Part shown: one piece after another, positions 7,645-15,123 of the stretch | Numbering within the stretch: the stretch's first letter is position 1 | Layout of the letters: the number at the start of each line of letters is the position of its first letter | From: Paraglaciecola sp. T6c | Lineage (GTDB): Bacteria; Pseudomonadota; Gammaproteobacteria; Enterobacterales; Alteromonadaceae | NCBI RefSeq assembly: GCF_000014225.1 | Contig: NC_008228.1 | Coordinates: forward strand, 1,116,001-1,180,000 | Reading direction: 5' to 3' | DNA length: 64,000 nt | Position numbers and translations under genes: made by a program | Notes under the pieces: model-generated | Database searches by the model: none | Seen by the model: only the letters and a program-made list of their open reading frames with translations | What the model was told of the DNA's origin: nothing

Positions 7645-9987
7645 ATGAAAACAGCCAACCAATATTTTCGTCCTACTTTACTTAGCGTGTCGCTTGCCGC
7701 GTTATTCACCGTTAACCCTGTATTAGCCCAAGAGGTTGATGACAATGCAATGGAAGATGCGCCTGAAAAAATTCAGGTGATGGGCCGCCGAATATCTGAA
7801 ACCGAAGTGGCGATAGGAACGGGCGAGGTAACTAACACGCTGGCCGTGACCCGTGAAGCATTGCTGTCAGCCCCTGGGGGAATTTCAGGCTTAAAAATGC
7901 TTGAGAGTCTACCGGGTTTTAACGTGCAAACAGATGGGGCTCTGGGTTTATATGAATTTGGTAACTCGGTCAATGTGCGAGCGTTTAACTTAAGCCAAAT
8001 GGGCTTCGTATTAAATGGCGTGCCGATGGGGCGTTCAGACGCATTTGGTGGTAGTCCGATTTTCAGATACGTGGACAACGAGAACTTAGCCTCTGTAGTT
8101 GCTTCACCCGGTGCAGGAGATGTGTCAGCGCCTAGTTATTCCACACTTGGCCCTATCGCGTCTTACTACTCGGTTGACCCATCAGATGAGATGGGCGGTA
8201 TGATGTCACTAACCGTGGGAGATGACGATTTACAGCGCTCGTTCATTAAATTAGAAACGGGTGATCTCAATGGTTTTAAAGCGTTTGTGAGCCGCTCAAA
8301 AACCGACAGTGATTTATGGCGCGGCCCCGGCACCATTGACCGAGAACATATTGAGGCCAAAGCGGTTTACGCGTTTAGTGCTGATACCAAACTGTCATTT
8401 AATTATGTTTCAAACGACTTTTTCGACTATGACTCACCCTCTGGCACCGAAGCCACGTTTGATAACGACTATTACTACAGCTACCTAGAATCGATCCCCG
8501 AAGGTTGTATCGGGGCGATGCCACAAGTATATGATTTCAATCAAGATGGCTCGATAAATGATAGCGACTTCACCCCTGTATTCACTGGTAGCAATTGTAC
8601 AAGTTACTATGAAGACAGAGTGAATGTACGAGACGATCAACTCTACTCTTTGCAACTTGAAACTTACTTAACCGACAATCTGCAGTTTGCCGGTACCTAT
8701 TACTTTGAAGACAAGGATGGGTACGGCGTATCACCTGATTCCTATACAAATACCTTGGGTATTTATGAACGCCAAGCCGCAGCAGGGCTTGATGTAGTGC
8801 ACCCGCGCGGGGTGCAATATGGACTTTCTTCGGTGGGCGGTGATCGTAAAGGCTTTGTGGCTGATTTTACCTTAGAGCTTGAAAACAATGTGATTGAGTT
8901 TGGTGGTTGGCAAGAAAAAGACACCTACAATCGAACCCAACAACGCTTGAACAAAACCGGCGGTAGCGTCGATGGGGACGTGATTTGGGATGAAGTTGCC
9001 TATTACAGACGTGATTATACTGCAGTACGAGAAACCACTCAGTTTTACCTGAAAGACACCATAAGCTTACTCGATGATGCGTTAAAGCTAGAGCTGGGTA
9101 TTAAGTCTTTAAGTGTGGATTACACCCTAGATGGCTATCGAGATTATGCGGATTATGAAATAAACAGTGAAGCTGGCTATGGTCCGCAATCTGTCGGTGG
9201 AGAGTTCAGTAAACACTTTTTACCTTCTATCGGCGCTGTGTACAGCGTAAATGACACGGATCAAGTCTTTGCTTCTTACTCTAAAAACTATGCGCTACCC
9301 AGCGGCACCGACGATATTTACGATAACGCCTTGAGTTTTGAGCCTGAAACACCTGAGGGGGAAGAAGCAGATAACTTTGAAGTGGGTTACCGAACCAATC
9401 AAGAAACGTTTAATGCCGCATTGGCACTTTTCTACACGCGATTCGATAACCGCCTGTTTGCCAGCAACGTTTTTAACCCCGCGACTCAGCAACCAGAAAG
9501 TTTCTACATCAACGGCGGCGCATCAGAAGCCTATGGTTTTGAGTTAAGTGGTGTCTATCAACCCGAGGCATTTAACAAGCAGCTGTATTTGAACGCTAAC
9601 ATATCTTACAAAGATGCTACCTTGGCTGATGGTTTTGGCAGTAATCCCGAAGGAAGCCGCTTAGCGGACAGCCCAGAATGGTTGATGACCGCTGGGATCA
9701 CGTATGAGCCAACAGAGTGGTTAGTGGCGAATATGTCAGCAAAGTATACGGGGAGCCGATTTACCGATTACGCTGAAACCTATTCGATGGACAGTTACAC
9801 TATTGTCAGCGCGTACGTGGATTTAGGCGGCGTCAATCCGTTTGGTATGCCGGAAAACGTGAGTCTTCGCTTCAATGTGGACAACTTATTTGACGAAGAA
9901 GTGTTGTCCTTTGCGTTTGTCGGCTCGGCCTTTTATCGCCCGCTTAATCCACGTAATTTTCAAGCCTCTCTAACCGTGGCGTTTTAA
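7645..9987 (+). CDS. TonB-dependent receptor with an EF-hand-like loop
   Basis: Outer-membrane TonB-dependent transporter of 780 residues. The ATG at 7645 has AGGA upstream and is directly followed by a signal peptide (MKTANQYFRP..., cleavage after VLA). A TonB-box-like EKIQVMGRRISETEVAIG precedes a plug domain (LLSAPGGISGLKMLESLPGFNVQ, SVNVRAFNLSQMGFVLNGVPMG). The barrel ends in RNFQASLTVAF. A barrel loop carries DFNQDGSINDSDF (8533-8571), which fits the calcium-loop pattern DxNxDGxIxxxD. The gene is followed after 5 bp by an exported M19 dipeptidase, so the substrate may be a peptide or an amino-acid derivative; this is inference from context only. Confidence 0.9.
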   Translation: MKTANQYFRPTLLSVSLAALFTVNPVLAQEVDDNAMEDAPEKIQVMGRRISETEVAIGTGEVTNTLAVTREALLSAPGGISGLKMLESLPGFNVQTDGALGLYEFGNSVNVRAFNLSQMGFVLNGVPMGRSDAFGGSPIFRYVDNENLASVVASPGAGDVSAPSYSTLGPIASYYSVDPSDEMGGMMSLTVGDDDLQRSFIKLETGDLNGFKAFVSRSKTDSDLWRGPGTIDREHIEAKAVYAFSADTKLSFNYVSNDFFDYDSPSGTEATFDNDYYYSYLESIPEGCIGAMPQVYDFNQDGSINDSDFTPVFTGSNCTSYYEDRVNVRDDQLYSLQLETYLTDNLQFAGTYYFEDKDGYGVSPDSYTNTLGIYERQAAAGLDVVHPRGVQYGLSSVGGDRKGFVADFTLELENNVIEFGGWQEKDTYNRTQQRLNKTGGSVDGDVIWDEVAYYRRDYTAVRETTQFYLKDTISLLDDALKLELGIKSLSVDYTLDGYRDYADYEINSEAGYGPQSVGGEFSKHFLPSIGAVYSVNDTDQVFASYSKNYALPSGTDDIYDNALSFEPETPEGEEADNFEVGYRTNQETFNAALALFYTRFDNRLFASNVFNPATQQPESFYINGGASEAYGFELSGVYQPEAFNKQLYLNANISYKDATLADGFGSNPEGSRLADSPEWLMTAGITYEPTEWLVANMSAKYTGSRFTDYAETYSMDSYTIVSAYVDLGGVNPFGMPENVSLRFNVDNLFDEEVLSFAFVGSAFYRPLNPRNFQASLTVAF

Positions 9988-9992
9988 TAAAT

Positions 9993-11231
9993 ATGAGTAA
10001 ACATATGTATAAATTTAATAAAAAGGTGCTTTCCATTACTCTTGGTTTATTGTGCTGTCAGGCAGCAAATGCCGCTGTATCAATAGAAGATGCAACGGCT
10101 ATTCAGCGCAGCTTAATCACTTTGGATACCCACCTGGATACACCGGCAAATCTGGTTGTGCCTGGCTTTAATATTCTTGAACGGCATTCCTATGGGCATG
10201 ATTATTCTCAGGTGGATGTGCCGCGTATGCAAGAAGGCGCATTGGATGGTGGCTTTTGGGCTGTGTATTCTCCCCAAGGTGAGCTGACCAAAGGGGGCTA
10301 TGAGCAAAGTCGTGATACCGCCTTACTGCGTGCTTTGGCGATTCGTACTATGGTGTCGGCAAACCCACAAGTGTTTGAATTTGCCACTGAATCTGCTGAT
10401 GCCGCAAAAATAAAGAAGAACAGCAAGCATATTGTGTACATGAGCATGGAAAATGCCTACCCGCTAGGGACGGATATTAGCTTGCTTGAAACATTCTATA
10501 AGTTTGGTTTGCGTATGGCAGGCCCAGTGCATTTCAAAAACAATCAGTTTGGTGATAGCTCCACCGATCCCGGTGGCACACAGTGGGATGGATTATCGCC
10601 TTTAGGCGAAGAGCTGGTAGCAGAGGCTAATCGTTTAGGGATTGTGCTTGATGGCTCCCATGCTCATGATGAAACGGTAAAAGACATGATCCGTTTGTCA
10701 AAGACACCGATTATTTTGTCGCACACTGGCAGTAAAGCGATTTACGATCATCCGCGTAACGTTGACGATGCTTTGCTTAAACAGCTAGCTGAGTCCGGCG
10801 GTGTTATTCAGATGAATGCGTACAGTGAGTACCTTGAAAAATTGCCTGACGATCCACAGCGTAAAGAAGCCTATAAAGGGCTGATGAAGTTAGTTAAAGA
10901 GGGAAGTGAGCGCAGTGTGTTACTCGAGAAACGACGAGAAATCGATCATGAGCATCCCGCTGTTAAAGCATCGTTTGAAGTGTATATGGAACACTTTCTT
11001 CATGCATTAAATGTTGTTGGGCCTAAGCATGTTGGTATTGGCGCAGACTGGGATGGCGGCGGTGGTGTTGATGACATGATGGATGTGGTTAATCTACCTA
11101 AGATCACAAAACGTCTACTTGATGAAGGCTACAGCAAAAGCGACTTAGCAGATATTTGGGGCGGCAATGCCCTTAGAGTGTTACAACAAGCTCATGATTA
11201 TGCTGAAAGTGTAAAAAATGATAGCAAATAG
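9993..11231 (+). CDS. Exported membrane dipeptidase (peptidase family M19)
   Basis: Zinc dipeptidase of the renal dipeptidase family, 412 residues with a signal peptide (cleavage after AANA near residue 27), so it is periplasmic. Metal ligands can be seen: THLD (H47, D49), SMENA (E153), DGSHAHD (H223) and LSHTGSKAI (H244), plus the conserved IGADWDGGGG near the C-terminus. M19 enzymes cleave dipeptides, some with D-residues. The ATG at 9993 is 5 bp after the receptor gene; a second in-frame ATG lies at 10005 and neither has a strong ribosome site, suggesting coupling to the receptor. Together they look like an uptake-and-cleavage pair. Confidence 0.9.
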   Translation: MSKHMYKFNKKVLSITLGLLCCQAANAAVSIEDATAIQRSLITLDTHLDTPANLVVPGFNILERHSYGHDYSQVDVPRMQEGALDGGFWAVYSPQGELTKGGYEQSRDTALLRALAIRTMVSANPQVFEFATESADAAKIKKNSKHIVYMSMENAYPLGTDISLLETFYKFGLRMAGPVHFKNNQFGDSSTDPGGTQWDGLSPLGEELVAEANRLGIVLDGSHAHDETVKDMIRLSKTPIILSHTGSKAIYDHPRNVDDALLKQLAESGGVIQMNAYSEYLEKLPDDPQRKEAYKGLMKLVKEGSERSVLLEKRREIDHEHPAVKASFEVYMEHFLHALNVVGPKHVGIGADWDGGGGVDDMMDVVNLPKITKRLLDEGYSKSDLADIWGGNALRVLQQAHDYAESVKNDSK

Positions 11232-11257
11232 CACGTGCTAGGGTAACTCAGTAATAC

Positions 11258-11290
11258 GCTCGCCCACTTTAGCTAAGCTTTTGGGCGAGC
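11258..11290. terminator. Hairpin between convergent genes
   Basis: GCTCGCCCA at 11258-11266 pairs with TGGGCGAGC at 11282-11290. It lies between the stop of the dipeptidase and the stop of the convergent pagL-like gene. The flanking T-run is poor, so termination is probable but not certain. Confidence 0.5.
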
Positions 11291-11324
11291 CGTTTGCGAT
11301 GTGTTGACGCTGTAAAGGTAACCA

Positions 11325-11867
11325 CTAAAAGTACACCGCGTATGACACGTTAAGAAAGTCCACGCCTGGGTTATGATCGTTCAACCCGCCATTCGAATAG
11401 TGCATGTAGCGTAATGCCACTGAGTGATTCATGTTCTCACCAAAATCGGTCACTAAGCCCAAGCGGTCTTCAAACTGATAGTGAGAGCCAATATCTTTAC
11501 CTGCAAACCGGGTGTCTTCTACTAACGAAACACCGATACCGAACTCCCATCTTAGGGGATATTTGTTGGCGATGGTCGCGAACTGCTTAGAAATGACCGG
11601 TGATATCGCTACAGCGTAGTTTGTTTCATGGCGGTTCTGCTCACCCACTTCCCAGAAGTTCATACTGACTTCCCAGTAAATGTCTAAATTTCCCAACCAT
11701 TTAATTTGTGTTAACTGTGTTGCATAAGGGCGATAAGCTAATCGTATGCCTTGAATGTCATCTGAGCCTAAAAGGTAATCAACCGCGATACCTTGCTTTG
11801 CGGCGTGAGCAGAAGGGGTAACAAAGTAGCTGCCGAGTAAGGCAATAATAATAAGGAGTGTACGCAT
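11325..11867 (-). CDS. pagL: Lipid A 3-O-deacylase, PagL family
   Basis: Outer-membrane enzyme removing the 3-position acyl chain from lipid A. The 180-residue protein has a signal peptide (cleavage after AHA, residues 20-22) and alternating beta strands ending in YAVYF. The PagL active-site region is present as RYMHYSNGGL: H156 and S158 match the catalytic His-x-Ser. D170, 14 residues after the His, is spaced like the third triad member (Glu in the Pseudomonas aeruginosa enzyme). The size is typical. It stands alone and converges with the dipeptidase gene. Confidence 0.82.
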   Translation of the reverse strand: MRTLLIIIALLGSYFVTPSAHAAKQGIAVDYLLGSDDIQGIRLAYRPYATQLTQIKWLGNLDIYWEVSMNFWEVGEQNRHETNYAVAISPVISKQFATIANKYPLRWEFGIGVSLVEDTRFAGKDIGSHYQFEDRLGLVTDFGENMNHSVALRYMHYSNGGLNDHNPGVDFLNVSYAVYF

Positions 11868-12195
11868 GTGTGTGTCTCTAGCTAAGTTAATGTGTGACTA
11901 CTAGATAGGGACGAAAAATCAAAAAAAATAGTTTTATTGCTGCAATAAATCGACTTTACCGTTCGGTAATATCGAATTATTATTGTTTTTAATAGCCTAT
12001 TTAAAGAATGTGTACATTAATTCAGTATTTTGATTATATTTATTTACTTGTTAAACAGAGCATTAACCTAGTGTCTAACTGCATGGGGTAAATATTCAAG
12101 GGCTGGTTCATGATTGAAATAAAATAGTGGGTCTTGCGAAATTACCTATTGAAAATGGTTTTAAATGAAACGAAGCACAATATCGGGAGAAACGC
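11868..12195. other. AT-rich intergenic region
   Basis: About 330 bp between the divergent pagL-like gene and the unknown gene at 12196. It is AT-rich and must hold both promoters. I see no repeat, terminator or coding frame that I can defend. Confidence 0.4.
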
Positions 12196-12711
12196 GTGAA
12201 GCAGCTCAGTTGTAGCGAGCAAGAAAAGGTTGGGCTTGAACATCAGGCGGCTAAAATTTTTATGCGTTGTTATGAACGTGAAAGCGGCCATGAAATCAGG
12301 CATCTTTGGCATAATAAGCCTAGAAAACCTGATGTGTCATGTAAGTTAGACGGTAAACGCTTAGATCTCGAAATTGCGCATTTATACGGAACTGAGCTAG
12401 AAGCAAAACAGATTTTAGGACGTCACCTTGATGACAAAACATGCGCCGAGCTTAGGCAGCTAACAGCACATACCGAGCCTGAGGCGCGTTTGGTTAAAGC
12501 GTTGAACAGAATATTGCTTAATAAGTCAGGCAAGTATTACCGCTCTGAACGTGTTTGGCTGGTTATCCGTAATGCGCACCCGGCTTGGGATCGTGAGCAA
12601 ATTGAAGCGTTGCAGCATGAAATTGATGTGCCCCCAGCACACCCCTTTGAACAAATATGGATGGTGGGGGACTGGGAAGGAAAAAGCGGTATCGTCAAGT
12701 TATACCCTTAA
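12196..12711 (+). CDS. Hypothetical protein, possible PD-(D/E)XK-like fold
   Basis: A 171-residue cytoplasmic protein I do not recognise. GTG start with GGGAGA 7 bases upstream. The N-terminal half has a helix with a conserved-looking Glu (GLEHQAAKIFMRC), then KPDV (P45-D46), a turn (CKLDGKR) and a strand LDLEIAH with E59. That layout resembles the Asp and (D/E)xK positions of restriction-endonuclease-like folds, though Ala stands where the Lys is usual. The C-terminal half has a strand (ERVWLVIRNAHPAWD) and ends in FEQIWMVGDWEGKSGIVKLYP. There are no signals or membrane segments, and no partner gene nearby. A nuclease role is speculation. Confidence 0.6.
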   Translation: MKQLSCSEQEKVGLEHQAAKIFMRCYERESGHEIRHLWHNKPRKPDVSCKLDGKRLDLEIAHLYGTELEAKQILGRHLDDKTCAELRQLTAHTEPEARLVKALNRILLNKSGKYYRSERVWLVIRNAHPAWDREQIEALQHEIDVPPAHPFEQIWMVGDWEGKSGIVKLYP

Positions 12712-12824
12712 CGCAAGCGCAAGCACTCACCGTTAAAACTGCTTATTGCTGTTAGCCATTGCGCTAGCACTTGGTTTACGCTTTGATGCAAACGTGTTTT
12801 ATTCAACACGCTGGTTATCTATCA

Positions 12825-12936
12825 CTCTTATTAGTTAACATTCTTATTAGTTAACATTCTTATTAGTTGACACACTTATTAGTTAACACACTTATTAGTT
12901 AACACACTTATTAGTTGACACCTTTATTAGTTAACA
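12825..12936. repeat. Seven tandem 16-bp repeats
   Basis: Seven head-to-tail units of 16 bp share the core CTTATTAGTTAACA, with a variant GTTGACA in units 3 and 6 and small changes in the first three bases. Unit starts are 12825, 12841, 12857, 12873, 12889, 12905 and 12921. The 16-bp period does not keep a reading frame. It lies between the 3' end of the unknown gene and the 3' end of the rhodanese gene, so it is not in a promoter of an annotated gene. Confidence 0.9.
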
Positions 12937-12965
12937 CACTACAACGAATGGCATGTGCTTCGTAC

Positions 12966-13367
12966 TTATTCTTGAGCAATAGCATAGCCAAGTTCACACC
13001 AGCGCTGGGTTCCCCCTGCGAGTGAGTAGATATGGGTGAACCCCATACGCGTCAGCGATTGTGCCGCCAGCGCGGAACGCCCTCCCGTGCGACAATATAG
13101 CAGTATATTGCGTTGGGCTAACCAGTCTAACGGCTCGATTTCGCCATGACCAATAGCCACCCCACTTAGCTTAGCCTCAAGTAGCCCACGAGGAATTATA
13201 TGCGCACCCGGCAGCACACCCAACTGACATTCTTCATCCTCGCGCACATCAATCAGTACGGGATAAACGCTGGGATCTTTGGCGTATTCTTCGCACGTCA
13301 CTTCTTTGATGGTTTGTCGCACTTGTTGGATATATTGGGAATAATCTAATACACGGTTTTGCATCAT
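12966..13367 (-). CDS. Rhodanese-domain sulfurtransferase
   Basis: Single-domain rhodanese of 133 residues, cytoplasmic. The domain starts with PVLIDVREDEECQLGVLPGAHIIPRG and holds the active-site loop LLYCRTGGRS with catalytic Cys; the loop CRTGGR is of the thiosulfate/persulfide type. It likely moves sulfane sulfur between glutathione persulfide and thiosulfate. It starts 7 bp after the permease gene, and its ribosome site TGAGG overlaps that stop codon, so the two form one transcript. Both are divergent from the persulfide dioxygenase-like gene, forming a sulfide oxidation module. Confidence 0.88.
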   Translation of the reverse strand: MMQNRVLDYSQYIQQVRQTIKEVTCEEYAKDPSVYPVLIDVREDEECQLGVLPGAHIIPRGLLEAKLSGVAIGHGEIEPLDWLAQRNILLYCRTGGRSALAAQSLTRMGFTHIYSLAGGTQRWCELGYAIAQE

Positions 13368-13374
13368 TGATACC

Positions 13375-14169
13375 TCAGTAAAGTAAGTTGATTAACAGCC
13401 AAATGGCAACAAGTACGATCAAAGTGGAAAATCCTCGTTTGAGTATTCGCTGGTCCAAATGAGATGAAATGCTTTGCCCAGCCAGCACACAAATAGAGCC
13501 GATACTGGCCATGGTGATAATGATGATGCCGTTTAGCTCAACACCGTGCCCACCTGCCGCGATGGTGGTAAAAGCGGTAAATGCGTTGATTACGATAAGC
13601 ACTAAACTATTTGCGACTGCTTTTTGCATGTTTACACCGGTAAAAAACACCAAAGCGGGAACAATTAAAAAACCACCGCCCACACCGACCACACCTGTTA
13701 TCAACCCCACAGAGGCTGCGGCGATGAGTAGATTGCGCTTGCTCGGTGGGGGCGCAGAAACAGACGTAGCCATTGAAGCGGTATGGGAAGATGAAGAATT
13801 GTCTGAGCCCGCGCGGACAGTCCCGGCAAACATTTTATAAGCAGCAATGCACATAATGGCCACCAACAACAGGGTTTGACTACCTTGAGGGAGCCATATG
13901 CCTAGACGCGCGCCCACTGCAGCAAAAGGCAAGCTAACAATGCCGAAGCTAACAAGGATCGATAAATCTAACTGCCGATTTCGATAGGCTTTGATACCGC
14001 CCACTGCTGAGATAAGGCCCACTATTAGCATCGAGCTGGTAATAGCGCTTTTTTCATCTAGCCCCAAAAATAAGGTCAGGGCAGGCACAGTTAAAATGGA
14101 GCCTCCCGCACCTAACAGCCCTAGACTTAGCCCGATTAACCCTGCGCTTAATAGCAACATCAGAAACAT
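13375..14169 (-). CDS. TauE/SafE (TSUP) family membrane permease
   Basis: Integral inner-membrane protein of about 264 residues with roughly eight hydrophobic segments and the duplicated glycine-rich signature of the TSUP family: first copy GLSLGLLGAGGSILTVPAL, second copy GLITGVVGVGGGFLIVPAL. Family members export sulfite, sulfoacetate or other sulfur anions. A hydrophilic Ser-rich loop (about residues 120-145) separates the halves. The frame opens at a TTG at 14181; the ATG at 14169 starts directly at the first membrane segment. It sits with rhodanese and a persulfide dioxygenase-like gene, so a thiosulfate or sulfite export role is likely. Confidence 0.86.
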   Translation of the reverse strand: MFLMLLLSAGLIGLSLGLLGAGGSILTVPALTLFLGLDEKSAITSSMLIVGLISAVGGIKAYRNRQLDLSILVSFGIVSLPFAAVGARLGIWLPQGSQTLLLVAIMCIAAYKMFAGTVRAGSDNSSSSHTASMATSVSAPPPSKRNLLIAAASVGLITGVVGVGGGFLIVPALVFFTGVNMQKAVANSLVLIVINAFTAFTTIAAGGHGVELNGIIIITMASIGSICVLAGQSISSHLDQRILKRGFSTLIVLVAIWLLINLLY

Positions 14170-14192
14170 AAACTTGTACAAACTTTGATTAA

Positions 14193-14210
14193 TATTGTAT
14201 ATTTACAATA
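14193..14210. promoter_or_regulatory. Perfect inverted repeat, probable operator of the sulfide module
   Basis: TATTGTA-TATT-TACAATA, a perfect 7-bp inverted repeat with a 4-bp spacer, lies in the short divergent intergenic region between the permease and the persulfide dioxygenase-like gene. It resembles in position and composition the operators of ArsR-family sulfide sensors (BigR/SqrR type). The regulator gene itself is not in the window. Confidence 0.65.
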
Positions 14211-14246
14211 TACGATATTGTTGTGCAAATTAGCAAGAGGTAATTT

Positions 14247-15113
14247 ATGACAGTTCAAGTAAATGGTTTTTATCATGATGCAACGGGCACAGTCAGTTAT
14301 ATAGTGTCAGACAGTGAACGCAAGCACGCAGTGATCATCGACAGCGTTTTAGACTTTGATCTCTTTTCAGGGGAAGTGTCCTCTACTTTTGCTGATAAGC
14401 AATTGGCATTTCTGCACGAAAATCAGCTAACGTTGGACTGGATATTAGACACCCATGCCCATGCAGATCACTTAAGTGCTGCCCATTATTTACACTCAAA
14501 AACAGGCGTTAAAACGTGTATAGGGGAAGGGATTAAGGCGGTGGAAGCACGCTTTGCTAAGACGTTCAATTTTCCACCTGAGGAAGGCCATCGCTTTGAC
14601 GCGTTCGACAAATTATTACAAGACGGTGAGTCATTGCAGTTTGGCTCAGCCACGCTGGTGTGCATGAGTACGCCAGGTCACACAAGTGACAGCCTTAGTT
14701 ACATTATTGATGACAATGTCTTCGTCGGCGACACGCTATTTATGCCTGACGGTGGCACGGCAAGATGTGATTTCCCTGGGGGCGATGCAGGGTTGTTATG
14801 GGACAGCATAAACCGCCTTCATCACTTACCGGCACATTACAAAATTTGGGTATGTCATGATTACCAGCCCGACAACAGAGAGCTACAATATCAAACGACA
14901 GTGGCGCAAAGCCAAGCGGCGAATATTCATGTGAATAATCAAATAGATAAGGCGCAGTACGTGGCGCTTCGCAACAAACGAGATGCTACGCTGGCGGTGC
15001 CGAAACTGCTGTATCCCTCCCTGCAAGTCAACTTGCAAGCAGGGAAGTTACCTCAAAAGCAGAGTAACGGGCTGCGTTATATGTCTATTCCGCTGACGGA
15101 TAAAACACAGTAG
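14247..15113 (+). CDS. Metallo-beta-lactamase fold persulfide dioxygenase-like protein
   Basis: Cytoplasmic MBL-fold protein of 288 residues. The metal motif THAHADHLSAA (HxHxDH) is present, with further ligands in TPGHTSDSLSYII and VGDTLFMPDGGTARCDFPGGDA, and a late HDYQPDNRELQYQTTVAQS as in the ETHE1/Blh persulfide dioxygenase group. These enzymes oxidise glutathione persulfide to sulfite with O2. The start has AAGAGG upstream. It is divergent from a permease and rhodanese gene, sharing one operator-like palindrome. No sulfide:quinone reductase is seen nearby. Assignment to persulfide dioxygenase rather than a generic MBL hydrolase rests on this motif pattern and the context. Confidence 0.85.
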   Translation: MTVQVNGFYHDATGTVSYIVSDSERKHAVIIDSVLDFDLFSGEVSSTFADKQLAFLHENQLTLDWILDTHAHADHLSAAHYLHSKTGVKTCIGEGIKAVEARFAKTFNFPPEEGHRFDAFDKLLQDGESLQFGSATLVCMSTPGHTSDSLSYIIDDNVFVGDTLFMPDGGTARCDFPGGDAGLLWDSINRLHHLPAHYKIWVCHDYQPDNRELQYQTTVAQSQAANIHVNNQIDKAQYVALRNKRDATLAVPKLLYPSLQVNLQAGKLPQKQSNGLRYMSIPLTDKTQ

Positions 15114-15123
15114 CCTAAAAGAA

